Positions 35,646 to 48,800 are shown, numbered from the stretch's first letter. The stretch is 64,000 nucleotides of DNA from Cadophora sp. MPI-SDFR-AT-0126 (GCA_020747065.1 JAGMVK010000011.1:992001-1056000), one strand, 5' to 3'. Made by a program: numbers and translations. Notes: generated by a model from the sequence alone, not told the origin.

Positions 35646-38600
35646 CGTACGTCGGTCCTGGGTCTGGGATATCTCTGCTTGCTACCTGAGAAGCATAACG
35701 AGCACAATATCAATACTGTAGAGATATTTCGCAACGTCGTGTGAAAGACTGTGACAACCAACGGCTTGATAGACTTTGTCGTGTCACTTCACTCAGTCAC
35801 TTAGTCAACCTTTGAAGTTCCACTCCCCGCCCGCAGCGTGTTACCCCCCAATTTTACTAAGCGAGCGTCATGGAGGGTTTCATAGGCGGGCTCGGATAAA
35901 GTTCGGTTATGGGGCTCCACGAGACTTTCATACAACAGAGTCAGCACTGAGCATTCAGAGTCCTCGTCAAAGGCAAGCAATTCCAAGAAATGTATCAATC
36001 ACTCATGGCAGTTTCATGCTCAATTCATCTCTTTTGACTTTAAGTGCCAAGCACCTCATCAAACAATGAACTCGCTGGCATTTGGTCACTCTGGATAGCC
36101 ATCACAGCATCAATTTGCTTGATGATGTTTTGATTTGAGGGCAAGTATATTTCTTGTACTTCTGTGACAGCTATAACTCAATACGCTATGTGTCTCCTTT
36201 TGCCTGCAGAGTTTCAATGTCCCGGAACCGAAAATGACATCTAGATGATATGAAAGTTGACATGGGGTCGCAGAGCTAGGACACATCACTGCAGATGAAT
36301 TCAAAATCACAGATAGTACATTGTACTCCCCAAATGCGAGTCTCCTCATATTGCGTGGTTAGTATTTGGATTCGACATGGATACAGATGTCTAGGGAGTG
36401 GTTTCGATTTGACGAATACCATTTATTTTCAAGCCCTCTAAGATGGTCTGAGGATTGGCTGAATCAGAAAGTCTACAGCTTCCAGGAAGAAGCCACAGGT
36501 GGAGCAACAATAACCCCTTTTTCTTTATGAGAAAACGAGGCTTTAACGAAACAGTTTGCCAGGAGAGATTAGTCCCTCCAAGACGATGCCTCGCCAGACT
36601 GCCACGATGGGATTTTTGGGGGTGAGTATTGCTGCCAACATGAAGCATCCCCTTCGGCAGCCCAATTCGTATCAATTGAATTGTCCAGTAAGACAAGGGA
36701 CTGAGCCAATTCGTATGGAGTGTATAGCTGACAGCTCCGACCGGCTACATTCTGACCCATACAGCAGCACCTCCAATGATGCGGCTCGAACCTCATTGCG
36801 TAAGAGCCCGCATCTTGGCCCCGACCGATACTCTGACTGAAAGTCTTACGTCCCTATCATGATAAGAAGGTCTCACTAATCCAATCCATGTGCCCAAGTA
36901 TCTATCATCGAATCCCCCATGGTAGTTTCACCATGGGATGCTTTGTTTTGATCCTGGACCCACATTTCCCGCACCAAGCGAGCGAGGAAGTAAGGGGCTC
37001 GTTTATCGACTCGGGCCTTGTTGGTGTTGGTCAATGTTCGTTGCTACTTTAATCTTCGAGAAAATACACCAGCTGCAAGCTTCCCTCTTGTTCGTATGCG
37101 CCATATGGTAGATGGCGCTTTTCTATCGATCTTGTAGCTCGAGAAAGGTCACATTGACCGTTGGAAGCAATGTTGGTGCGGCGGGGATCGCTGAAAGACA
37201 GGGACGAACGCACTGATCTGAAAGGAATTGTTATCCTAGGTAGGTGAAGGAATCCTGAAGGATTGGACTTAGGTTTGTGATACGTAAGGTCGGCTGATAC
37301 ACGGATTTTGCAGGTTGTCTGTGTCTTGTTGTTATCTTGTTGTTAGATTCCGGATTGGTGGTAATGGTGATTCTCGCCTGTCGGTTGCCAACAAGCGAGC
37401 TCTGAATAGCTCGATAGGTGGTTAGGTTGGATACTTTCGAAACAAAGGTTCTGTATGAATAATCGAAACGCAAAATAGGAATCGCCACATTCTTACATTA
37501 TATAGATCACATCCCTACACCGTGTCCTCATTTGAAGAAATCATCAACTTAATCGTTGGAGACAAATTCAACTGTTGACATGCCTGCCAAACCAGGACAG
37601 CTGAAAATGCACCGACACCAAAAGCCCAACGCTTCGGCCGCTTTGCGATAACCGGATGATCCTTTTACGCTCTGTAGTGATTCAGGAACGATGATGTGAA
37701 AAGCTGGCAACCCAATCATTGGCTTTCGAGATCACACAGCTTCTCTCGATGGGACTAACAGCTCTGACAGGTCGGTCTTTTGGGCACTTTGTGAGGATTC
37801 GCAACAATCTGTGGGGATTCAAAAGTGCCGCTGAAAGTGACTTCTGTTCTCAAACAGAAGACATGCGTGGTTTTTCGATGCGAGGATTGCGAGGTGACGC
37901 CTCCACACTGAAATATGGCTCGACTGGAAGCAAAACTCCAAAGTCGAGTCCAGCAGTAGAATCATCTGGTACAATGCTTTTATTTTAGGGTGGCCATGGT
38001 CCGATAGCGCAGTCTTCGATGGGTATCTTCAACAACTTGGTCCTGTCCATTCAGCCTATGCCCAATCATCCAGCTAGATCTTCACAAGTTCAACAAGGCC
38101 TACACTTATTTGTTTCCCGTAAGGGCTATGAGCTAGCAGACTGTAAATTACTCGATCGGGCATCTAATGATACGCGGAAGACCGTGGCAAAGTAATCCTT
38201 CGAGACGCATCCGACAGCATCCTTGATCAGCAGAGCTGGGCTAATCACCACTCTCCGATGACTCCTCATCTTCCCTGGCGACACCTATCGGATACCTTCC
38301 AATCCCCAAACAATGCTTCCAATGCATGTCTGCATCACGTCTGTCAGTGGGGGCCGTAAATGTGTCGTGCTGTCTGCTGGAAATTTGGAATTTCTACTGG
38401 CTCATGCCCTGAAAGCATGGGCGAAGACAGTATCGTGTCATCCCTGCGTTGGCTTTGCTACTGCGGAAGCGGAACCTGGTTGGCACCTGTATGCTGTCAG
38501 TGCTCGGTGTGAAAGTATCCTTGGGTTCGATTTGAACGGCCGAGGGCATGGCGTTGATGATCTTGGTGGTACCGTAAATGGCTTTCGCCTTCGCTCAATT

Positions 38601-41600
38601 AAATGATGGGAGAGCATCGCATGGCGGCAAGCAAGCCATCGTGATACCAAATCGTATCTCGGGTGGCTTCTGTAGATCCATTGAGGCTACAAATTTGATC
38701 GGTACTTGCAAACAACATAAAGTCAAAATATTTGAATTTCAGCTCAAGTCCCTTCCAGGATCCCAATGCTCAATCATTCGACAACGCATAGAGAAGGAGT
38801 CTGTGACAACTGTTGAGCCCACCTGCTGAGCTAGCAGGACAATCGGCGATCCAGCTGGCTGGTCTCGGCCGCAGAGCTCAACTATCTGCAGTGGGTAAGG
38901 CCTCTCGCGGCGAGCGTCCGTGGCAGTCATCAGAAATGCCGACAGGGCTGCCTTACGCCCGCGTTGAGCTCTGGTATTGCACTGGCTAAGTGGTGGCGTC
39001 AAAGTCCCTTGTATACGGGCGCTCCAATGATGATGCTCAAGTCTGTGTCCACATGCTCTTCAATATTTCAGGATCGGTGTCCCAGCTTGAACCTCGCGCC
39101 ACTTCCAAGTAGGAGCCCTTTAGATTTACAGCAAGTATATCCCAGTAGCCGTAAGACAGTTATACTAGACCAGTCTTCAGGGCCCGAGAGTCCATCTCAA
39201 TGTCACTTGATCTTCATAGCACTTTGAAATAGTGTCGAAGTAGACGATTCGTTCACTTGCGAGTTATTCGGATATGCGTCTGTCCTCATATCCCTCCTGA
39301 TCGCCTCGTCATCAACTGAAGGATAAATTATGAGGGACATCGAAATCACTTGTTTGTTTGGTCTCGACTCGGCCACCTCAAGATGTATAGTACCTTTACC
39401 CTGGTCTGCAGATGACAATTGCCATTTCCAGAGCAATGTACTAAACCATATATGGCACTTACCGCTCCGTGCGGGATTTCGTATCATCTGAGACTTGCAT
39501 CAGAATGCACTGCAGAGGCGGGCACAAGCCAGGCATTCTTTCCTTCGGCTTCGACTTGTTAATTAGCAAGACAATGGAAAAAGTCACCGCTCGCAGAGCT
39601 CGGACCAGGCAACTGAGAGCCTTCCTCGCCAAGCCGGCGCCGTCCTACTCAAGCAGACCCGCAGAGCCTCCTCGAGGACGGACAAAAATAATACAACAAA
39701 CTTGCAAAATGAGAATCTCTGGAAAGAACTCTTGCAGCGTGTTAAGCATAGGTACGGGCCGTTGTTCCCGCTCTTGCATTGGTCCATGCAATGTTAGGAT
39801 CATGCCTGCATGGTGTGCGCCAATCTGCTGAAGTGGGCGTTTTGCAGGTGCATAGAAGATAACAACATCTGCATTAGGGGGCCAGTCACAGGTTTACTGA
39901 TTTGCAGTCAATTGATCTAGTTGAGTTCCATTCCTGCCAGTGAGTGCTTCACTACTTCTCTGCTTCACACCGGCTGCTCCCCTGCATACAGTCCAGCTCG
40001 TATGCATGCAGTCGCTCGGAGCGTGCATATGACCGAGCCAAGGTGGGATAGTATTCCGCTGGTGTGGGGGACAACAGATCGAAAATTCTCGCTGTAATCG
40101 TACGGATAACGAACAATTGTGAAGGAAATTCGTAGATTCTCCCAGAGTGATGGGAAGACGTGAATTAGGGTTTGAAGCCCTGCTAAGGGATCTGCTGCAT
40201 CTGCGGCACACCAACCATTCTCTGTGAGATCGATCTGCCGTCAGGCCTTCTCTGCGAGTTGGTGTCATGGTGTGCCATGCATGCATGCGACGCTAGATAT
40301 TGGTTCTCTGCAGTACGCAATCCAGTAGGCCCTGCCTGCTTCGATGTTCTTGAGCCTGCATCTGGGTGATTTGATTGGCTTCTGAACCTTGGAGGATGCA
40401 GCAGTGACAGATGAAGATGAGGACTGGGGAGGACCATCGGGAGAAGTTGCATTTGAAGTTACAAAGAGTGACATGGGTCGCTCCGGAATTTCTAGCAAAG
40501 CTGCGTCCACGTGAAGGAAGAGCTCAAAGTTTAAGGCTCTTGAACAAGGCGTTAGCCGCGAAAGGCGGAGCAATCATCTTCAGCTCTCAAATGATGTGCT
40601 GTGGACAATCTGCATGTGTCCACTCCCCTTGACAAAGTTATTTTCTCGGTGCCCTAGTTCATGGTGTTCAATGATCCCAGCGACTTTCTAAACTGCTTTG
40701 AGTGTGGACTTGCTTCAAGAGGCAATTACATACCTGGAGTGCGATTCTTAGCCCGCTTATGATTTTAATCTTGTCCAATCGAGGGATTTAATAATTGACG
40801 GGCTGCCGTGTCGGAAGAGGAATATGCCTGGCGGCAAGAGAACGGCGAGTCTCGGGGTCACAGCCCCTTGTGAAGATGACAGAAAGGTCGTCTACGAGAT
40901 CTCCTGGACAAGACTCTGTGTATTGTAGGACGACATTGACATGCGTACTGAAAGAAAGCTGAAGATTGACACGAGAATAGAGATATTGTTCAGAAATGGA
41001 AAGCCATGAATGCATGCGTTTGATTCGACCGTGGCCACCAAGGAAGGCTGTCCCTGTAGCTCTACCACCGTTGAATTAGGTGGGCTCTGCCGATGAAGAG
41101 ATGGTGTGGTATTTGGGCGGACCAGCCCTGGGGTGTCCTGTGGTGGCGATCTATGGGGGACACTGCTCGATATGAGAGTTTTGGAGGGGTTTCTGAAAGT
41201 GCAGCCCAATCAAAACGCACTGCCAGGTACATTATTTTCCATTTTGACTGGACAGCAGCTAATGCCACCTTGATCCAATGCTGTCGCGCGATCTTTTAGG
41301 AGCTGCTGTATGTAGTAGGTATCAATTCGAAGAGGCAGGCGGAGGAAGCCATGCCGGATAAAAGACACCACAGATGCTGCGATGTAATCCTGCAGCAGTC
41401 TGGCGCAGTGTGAAGAGGTACACCTTGATCTCCGTTTCTCTTGCTCTCCATTTAATGCTGGCGCAAGCTCAGAATCGACAAGGACGTTGAAGTTCGAGCT
41501 CAATCAGATATATTTGTTTACTTGTTAAGCCGAGCAAAAGACAAAGGAGTCTAGACGACTCTTCCTGTTTCAAGTAGGGGAGAACCATTCAAGGAACATG

Positions 41601-42881
41601 TAGAAAATAAATTGTTACTACAGTTGAAGACAAGTGGATAAGGCTTGAGCCAATGGAGTAGAGAGATTTGGTGAGATAGTGATGTGGAAGTGGTGGATGA
41701 TGTGTGCAAGGGATGGGAAAGGCAGGCTGAGGAGGAGAGAAGCAAAGGAACTCTTGGCCTTGGCGCTAAACTCAATTGGGCTGCTTTGGATCGCTTTGCT
41801 TTGCATTAGATCCACATGAGCAAAAAACACAGCACCAGCACAAGCACAAGCACAAGCACCAAGCTGACCTGGCCTGGCGTATCGTCTTGCTTACCTGGAT
41901 CGCTCAAGTTCTTGACGTCGACCCTCGAACGAACGAACTGCAGCAGCTTGCATTGTTGCACCACCACCATCACCCCTCATTTCATCCATCCATCCACACT
42001 CACGCACTCACGCATTTACTCGTCTCGTGTCCTCTCGTGTCCTCTCCTCCTCTCCTCCACTCCACTCTGCGTGTGACAAGGGCCGCAATCACAACCGCAA
42101 CCGCAACCGCATCCGCACCGTACGGCTCCATACTGTGCCTACTCTACTCTACTCTACTGTACTGTACTGTATTCTACTTACTGTACTGTGCGACATCTCC
42201 CATTTACAGTAAGAGCCATACCATTCCATCGGGTCCTCCTTGTCATCTTGGTTGGTCGCGTCGCTCGACTGGTCCCTCTTGCACTCCTCCACCTACACCT
42301 ATTCCAGCTCTCCGCAGCTCCTCTGCTTCTGCATCTGCCTCTGCCAGGTAGGGAGGACAGCTGTCTCTAGCATTACATTGCGGCCGGCAAGCTGCTGGCG
42401 CCCTCCCTACTCTACTCTGCTCTGCGCCTGGAGCTCGCCTGCCGACTGCCTATGGTCTACTGTCTCACTGCTTATCTGCCATCCCTCCCTGTCTTGCGTC
42501 TGTTAAAAGCCGAATCAATGCTGATACCTCTCTTCTGGCTGCAGATACAACCAACTTCACCACGCGCGTGAAGTCCAAGCCGCCGAAGACCACCACTCTT
42601 CCTACACGCTCCCGCAGTACGTGGTGAACTCCTCTCGCGATTGGACCTGATCCAAGCCCCCATTCCCCCAATCCCAGTGCTCACCTCACATCTGCAAGTC
42701 ACCAAGTCCATATGCCACTAACACCTATCCTTGCGTCTTTCAGCATTTTCTAGGCCCCGACAGTAGCTCCAAAAGCCTTCCTCATACACCATCCGTTCGT
42801 CTGTACCTGTACCGTTCGTCGCCATTACCGACCGACCACCACCACTACCTTACCTTACCCACAAGAACGTCTATCTTAGCC
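35646..42881. other. 7.2-kb spacer without recognisable gene
   Basis: This is the longest gene-free stretch in the balanced-composition part. It is not AT-rich and shows no obvious RIP-type stops. Short open frames occur on both strands at chance density, and none shows a domain, transmembrane run or spliced continuation I could support. Small features are a perfect 8-bp hairpin at 36,918-36,939, a catgcatgcatg run near 40,276, a cacaag repeat at 41,832-41,860, and a pyrimidine-rich, tactc/tgtac-repetitive zone at 42,000-42,200 before the RRM gene. It could hold long leaders, noncoding RNA or decayed genes. Confidence 0.6.
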
Positions 42882-45324
42882 ATGTCAGGCGCAGGTTAGT
42901 TTGTCCCCCGACGAACGAAGCGCAGCACCTTGCTCCTTCTCGTTTCATTCACTGTGGCCGGCGACGGAGAATCCTCCTTCGCTACCACTCAAATCCTGTG
43001 TTCTTCTTCTTCTTTTTCGCTCGTCCCAGCACCCCCCGTTCTCTTCAACTCAAACTCAGTCTTTCATACTAACTTTTTGGAACCCAAGCAGACGACTCGT
43101 ACCGCCCCGGAGTAAGTTCCCCTACCTTCCTACATACCTACTGCAGGTCATCCACCTACCCCTCCTCCCGTCGAGCAGGTCAAGTTGGGCCCCGTAAGGC
43201 TGGAGCCTCACCTACCCGCTGGTGTCCGCTCTGACAGGTGGCTTTATTCAATGATCGCACATGAGGTCAAACTTGGCCTAGTCGCCGCAACCACCTTTAC
43301 ACCTTGTGGGCTGGCTTTCAACGACCTCCAAATTTTCACATTGTACAAAATTTTCAACAACAACGACAATTTCTTCCACCTCCGCTCCCGACTCATCTTC
43401 GTTGTCAAGCCTGCTTGATGGTTGGAACAGATACTTACGTGTCGCAGCGCGAAAGATCCCCTAGACGTCGGTCCCGCTCACCACGGTCATCCAGACGTCG
43501 CTCCTACAGCCCTCGTTCTCGCAGCCGCAGTCGTGAGGATCGCCACCGAAGTGATAGAAGATCTCGCAGCCCAATCAGCGGCGGAATGTCAGCCGGCGGA
43601 GGAGCTCCACATCGGACCTTTGAGGAGAGAGCCCAAGCCAGAGAGCAGATGTTGGCCAGCCTCAAGGAATCATCCCAACAAGACCGCCGGTCAGTGATCA
43701 AATTGACTCACAGAGAGTCTTTCGCTCACCGTTGTCTTTAGTGTCTACGTTGGAAACCTCAGTTATGACGTCAAATGGCATCACCTCAAAGATTTCATGA
43801 GATCTGGTTAGTCTTCGGAGATGGAACACATGGATACAGGGCTGACCAGGGTATCATTTGCAGCTGGGGAGGTCTTATTTGCAGATGTGTTGTTGCTTCC
43901 GAATGGAATGTCGAAGGTGGGCGCCTATACGTAGCTGGCTTTTTGAGTTTTTCTTTTCTGGTTTTTGAAGGAATGTTGGATTGACGGATTGGGACGATGT
44001 TCCGCGGGTTATGTAGGGATGCGGGTAAGTTCAAATTCACGTCTTGATCTTCAGTCTATGTACTAATATTATATAGCATTGTAGAATATGCCACGAGGGA
44101 GCAAGCTCAACAGGCCGTCAACACTCTCAGCAACCAAAACCTCATGGGAAGACTCGTCTACGTTCGAGAGGTACGCTCTTGTCACATATTCTATGTCCAT
44201 ATATTTGCTGACAATTGGATAAAGGATCGTGAGGCCGAACCCCGTTTCACTGGCCCGCCTGCAGGCGGTCGCGGCGGATACGAAGGCGGCCCAGGCCGTG
44301 GCGGATTTGGTGGCGGATTTGGCGGTGGCATGGGTGGTGGTGCTGGTGGTGGCCGCCAAATCTATGTCTCGAACGTTTGTTTCATCCTTCCCCCTGCTGT
44401 GAGCTCATATTGGGCGTATATTGACCTTTTTCCTAGCTGCCTTACACGGTAGGATGGCAAGATCTGAAGGATCTGTTCCGTCAAGCTGGTAAGTTCGATT
44501 TCTGTTGCTAACATGAAGCTAGCGAGGCGAAATTAACATATGAATTAGCTCGCAATGGTGCCGTCATTCGCGCCGACGTTCATGTAGGTCCAGATGGTCG
44601 CCCCAAGGGCTCTGGTATTGTCGCCTTCGAGAGCCCCGATGATGCACGCAATGCAATCCAACAATTCAATGGCTACGATTGGCAAGGTCGCCCACTTGAG
44701 GTCCGAGAAGATCGCTTCGCTGGTGCCGGCCCAGGATTCGGTGGCCGTGGTGGATTTGGAGGACGAGGAGGTTTTGGAGGTGGTTTCGCCGGTCGTGGTG
44801 GTCCAGGCTTTGGAGGCCGCGGTGGATTTGGAGGTGGATATGGTGGGGGTCGTGGCGGATTTGGAGGCGGATATGGAGGCGGAGCCCCAGGTGGCGGCTA
44901 CGATGCCGGCGCTCCTTCTGCGGCTCCAAACCCATTCACTGACTACGCCACTGCTGGTACCGAACGAAGCGAGATCATCTATGTCCGAAACGTAAGGCAT
45001 CATTTCGAGCTGTCAATGGGTCCGTGCTGACGATACTTTTAGCTTCCATGGTCTACAAGCAACGAGGATCTCGTAGAACTCTTCACCACTATTGGAAAGG
45101 TCGAACAGGCCGAGATTCAATACGAACCAAACGGCCGATCTCGAGGAACAGGTGTTGTCAGGTTCGACAGCGCTGAAGGCGCAGACACTGCCATTGAGAA
45201 GTTCTCTGGTTACCAATACGGTGGCCGGCCCCTAGGATTGAGCTTCGTCAAATATCAAACTCCTGGCGGGGGCGATGCAATGGAAACCGAAGCTACCAGT
45301 CTGACCCAGGACCAGATCATGTAG
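42882..45324 (+). CDS. Three-RRM SR/Gly-rich RNA-binding protein (Gbp2/Hrb1-like)
   Basis: Eleven exons join in frame to 473 residues: 42,882-42,894; 43,092-43,111; 43,448-43,689; 43,742-43,806; 43,864-43,916; 44,017-44,024; 44,077-44,170; 44,225-44,374; 44,437-44,488; 44,549-44,991; 45,043-45,324. An Arg/Ser start ([10 protein letters not shown]) is followed by RRM1 (V-Y-V-G-N-L-S-Y), RRM2 (Q-I-Y-V-S-N-L-P-Y), a long Gly-rich linker and RRM3 (I-I-Y-V-R-N-L-P-W). This matches fungal Gbp2/Hrb1 shuttling mRNA-binding proteins that bring transcripts to export; the role is by family. Exon 6 is only 8 nt and is needed to read G-C-G-I-V-E-Y. The exon 2-3 intron (43,112-43,447) is the least certain; extra small exons within it are possible. 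Confidence 0.86.
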
Positions 45325-46110
45325 AGCTGTCCTGTCGACAAATACTTCGGTCACTTTTCGACCTGGCGGAGAGGGCGCCAATTTAGTTCGGATTACTTTT
45401 TTTTCCTTGCATGTAACCAACCCACACAAAAATTGCTACGGGAACCATATCAGCATCATTGCTGAGAGCGCGTTCTTTTTCCTCTTTTGCTCTGCGGCGC
45501 GCGTTCTCTATTATTGGCAATTTCACGAGCACGTCTGGTCAGACTGGCGGGCATGTGCTTGTTTAATTCCATACAAAAGTTTCTGACCCAAGCTACATGC
45601 ACTGAGCTTGCAACTAGTGCATTCAATCCCATAATTTGAAACCTGTCCCGGGCCCCTGAGTCCGGCTGCGAAGTGAAGAACGTGATTGAGCTTTCCTTGT
45701 GATCTTGATAGCCGCTTCATAACCTCTCATAACAATCCTTCAGCCGTTCCGGGTAAGTCAATCATTGCTCTCAAGATGCATTTGAATTCAATGGTACTCC
45801 GGTAGCTGAAGAATTGCAGGACTCGGAAGCAATGGACCAAACAGCACGACGTTGAGTTGTGATTCATATCTGTGGACAGGTATTATTCACAACCCGTTCA
45901 TTCACTTCTCTTTCCCGACACTCCACTTGCAAATCATTTAAGTACTCAGCAAACAGCGTTCCATTCCAGTTTCCGGAACCTTAACTTACAAATATTTCTC
46001 AATCCTCTCCAGGTTTTCTGGCAACTTATTTGACTGCATCAACCCGACCGAATCATACCCGATCCTGAAAAATCTACTGGGCACCCGACAAATCCACAGG
46101 CGCGGAGGCC
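45325..46110. other. Intergenic region
   Basis: 786 bp between the RRM gene stop and the next start on the same strand. It should hold a 3' end and a promoter. No gene or repeat is recognised. Confidence 0.6.
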
Positions 46111-47678
46111 ATGTGCCAAGTGGTCCCCTTTACCCTTCCTTGTTGTCGGAAAGTATATGTCGAAGTCACGAAGGTTCCTAGTTGCCCTAACTCCTGGCCG
46201 AATCGAAAATGCCCGCCAGAACTCTGCATACAAGTACGTGGCTATGAACCCGAAGACCGAGAAAGTGGGCTTTGCTGGAGATGTAAAGCAAGAGCTGCTG
46301 GCATCTCTGGTGCCGATCGGGAGAGTATCAGACCAAGGATCGATAAAGCAACTCTGGTTCTTGGGCTGGATGAGCTTGGTGTCACGGGTAGGAGAAGACG
46401 AGAAGAGCAGAATGGTAACTGTTGGTACTGTGGGGCTACTGGAGGATGCAAGACCTGTGGTGCCAAAGAAATCGAACCTGACGAGGGTGAGGTTAAGGTT
46501 GAAATAAATGGAAAAAGAAAACGAGTCCGAGGAAGCTCTAAGGGTAAGGAGGTTGAGAAAAAGGTTAAAGTGGAGAAGAGAGATCAAAAAGCACCAGCAC
46601 AATCCTTTGGGTATCCGGCTCCGAAAGCTGCACCACACTCGCAATATCCATATCCTCAGGTCCACAATCAGGAGCATGTAGGGCTCCATCAGTCACCCCA
46701 AACCGACCTTCACAGTTCTGGCTCAAACGACTACCCGCGAAGTCGCGTGCCGCAAACAGATGAACCAACTTATTCTGACGTTGGCACGATACAATATCCC
46801 CTTCCAGCAAACTGGCAGTCCATTTATACACATCAGTATCCTTCATCAAACCCATCCAACGCATACCGTGGTCGCCAGACCAGCCAGTTCACTAATGATG
46901 GAGGACAAGGAAGTTCCACTGCTTGGTCTCCTCCAAACGAGCACTCGTCGTCTTCAGAATCAAATGTCCATCCCCATTTCCACGATTATCAGGAGCCTTC
47001 CAGTACCAACGCCGGGCTCTGGTTTGATCGTGTAGAGCAAGATGACGAAGAACATGTAGAAGTCAAGTCTTGGCACTATTTGAACGACGTCCGTCGAAAT
47101 GTCGCGAATATGTACCCGGCACCTCAGCAGAATGATACACCAAGACTCTCCAATAACCATAAAGACGAGCAGCAAAGCGGCCAGTACATTCTCGATGGAG
47201 GACTGCAGGATTGTAAGCGTCAAGAGTATGATTCCAACGGCTATCCTCCGAACCCATATGCTAGTACACAGCCAGATTCAAACCTCTACAGCCGGAACAG
47301 TGATGATGCCCAAGGATTTTCCAACGGTTATGCTGGTCAACACGAAAATTATCAAGCTGTCAATGATGAGTTACAAAATGAATTGAAGAATGAGAACTCT
47401 TCGCAAGACTCCCTCTCCTACCAAGACCCTAACATTCAACACGGCCTCGATAATCTGCCTTTGCAGGTGAGTATTGGTCTAACATAATTGCAGCCCGTTG
47501 TAACGTGGAACAGTGTGATCCGGCTGGATTTGATGATGCCACTCTGGCGAGATGGCTGAAGAAGTATGGTGATGATGCTGAAGGTGGTGGCGCGGACTCT
47601 AATGTGGACGGCAAGCCCACGCAAGGAGTTGTCAATGAGTTGGGCGGCTCAAGTAGCAGCGAGCACAAACGACTGTGA
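46111..47678 (+). CDS. Unrecognised protein with Cys-rich start and disordered body
   Basis: Two exons (46,111-47,466; 47,514-47,678) give 506 residues. The first 125 residues hold many Cys in short pairs: C-C-R-K, C-P-N, C-P-P-E-L-C, C-W-R-C-K, then C-W-Y-C-G-A-T-G-G-C-K-T-C-G. These could bind zinc, but the spacing fits no finger I can name. Next is a strongly basic Lys/Arg stretch (about residues 130-155), a possible nuclear signal. The rest, to about residue 450, is Gln/Asn/Ser/Tyr/Pro-rich and predicted disordered. The carboxy end, in exon 2, has D-D-A-T-L-A-R-W-L-K-K-Y. The intron contains a stop, so splicing changes the tail. I do not recognise the family; a nuclear or RNA-related role is only a guess. 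Confidence 0.75.
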
Positions 47679-48049
47679 AAGTATCACTTGAATTTTTGGA
47701 GAAAACGAGGAAACAAGGAATATGGATGTTTAGATGAATGGTTGTTTGCAGATATGGTTCGTTGGCTTGAGTGCCAGAGTATGGATTGCTGTCTCCATAT
47801 TCATGGCCGGGATTGGTATTTCTATGGACAGAGTTTCATGTGCCATCTTCATTTGCATGTATGATTAGCTTTAGTCCAGGATAGTATAGCGTTGGAGCTG
47901 ATAAATCTTAAAGCATGTGTTTCGCATTTTCCATATGCACATGGCTTGAAATTACTCAGACAATTCCACTCCGCTTCTACTTTGTGGGCATAAATAAGCT
48001 CGAGTTGCCCCATGCAAGATAAGCCGTCAGGATAAAGAGCTCTGAATAT
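47679..48049. other. Convergent intergenic spacer
   Basis: 371 bp between the stops of the Cys-rich gene and SRP14. No gene is recognised. Confidence 0.6.
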
Positions 48050-48608
48050 CTATGCCCTTTTGGCATCCGCACTCGCAGCAGCACCTCCAGCAGCAGCACC
48101 TCCTTGCTTCTTCTTTTTCTTGAGCTTCTCTTTCGCCTTACTCCTATCCCTCTTCTTCAGGCCCGACATCCCTAGCTTGCACACCTCCGCATACTTGGCA
48201 TAAAATCCCTCTAGTAGGTCCACCTTCACAATCGTTGATAGCTTGACTTTCTTATCCCTCTTCGCCTTCGACTTGCCGTTCGTTGCCCTGATTATGATTG
48301 GTAGTGGTATGGAGGGGTTCTGGTCGGGGAAAGGCGCATCAATCGTGGCTTCTGGTAAGTCGGCAGCTATGTCTTCACCGTATGTCACTACTGCTGTCAG
48401 GATATGCAGGAGTTATGTATTTGAATGTAAGAGCTCTTACTGCGTTTTTGAGTCAGGTAGATGCTGCCATGGTCTTTTTGTCGCCCCTCATCGAAGAGCT
48501 CTGAAAGACGCAGGAAGAACTGTTTGCTGTCAGTGATGGACTGTAGAACCCGACCGCTAGGCAGGGGTAGGTAAATACATCATCATTGCTCAGATGCCCC
48601 TTCGACAT
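48050..48608 (-). CDS. SRP14: Signal recognition particle subunit SRP14
   Basis: Three exons on the minus strand (48,579-48,608; 48,441-48,540; 48,050-48,390) give 156 residues, starting MSKGHLSNDD. Exon 2 carries the family start block F-F-L-R-L-S-E-L-F-D and G-S-I-Y-L-T-Q-K-R. Exon 3 has I-I-I-R-A-T-N-G, then the F-Y-x-x-Y-x-x-V-C-K-L-G-M-S-G-L-K-K-R-D-R block, and a Lys-rich tail followed by an Ala/Gly run. SRP14 is part of the Alu domain of the signal recognition particle, which slows elongation during ER targeting. The last acceptor is a tandem cagtag/cag choice (NAGNAG) that would add or drop one residue. It is divergent from SGD1 over 192 bp. Confidence 0.93.
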
Positions 48609-48800
48609 CTTTGCGGATCGAAGGGTGGTGTCGTTAATCGAGGGGCTCGTGTGGGATGTTTTAGAATGAGGTGGTTGTGGTGGGGTGAGCCTTGTGGGTG
48701 GGGCGGTCCACCGATTTTGACGTCCGCTTGCTTGCTGCCGATCTCTGTGTAAATTTCTCGAAATCTGGGGAATGTTTGGACGGGAGCACCACGACATGAG
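48609..48800. promoter_or_regulatory. Divergent promoter region SRP14 / SGD1
   Basis: 192 bp between the two start codons must carry both promoters. No known site is recognised. Confidence 0.6.

Noticed and set aside
38313..38606. 97-codon open frame in the gene desert
   Set aside because: No recognisable family, overlapping frames on the other strand, and no splice continuation.
43147..43194. Pro-rich exon between exons 2 and 3 of the RRM gene
   Set aside because: The attractive reading (P-P-T-P-P-P) needs a phase that the preceding exon does not give, and the upstream intron would be only 35 nt. Left as part of a longer intron.
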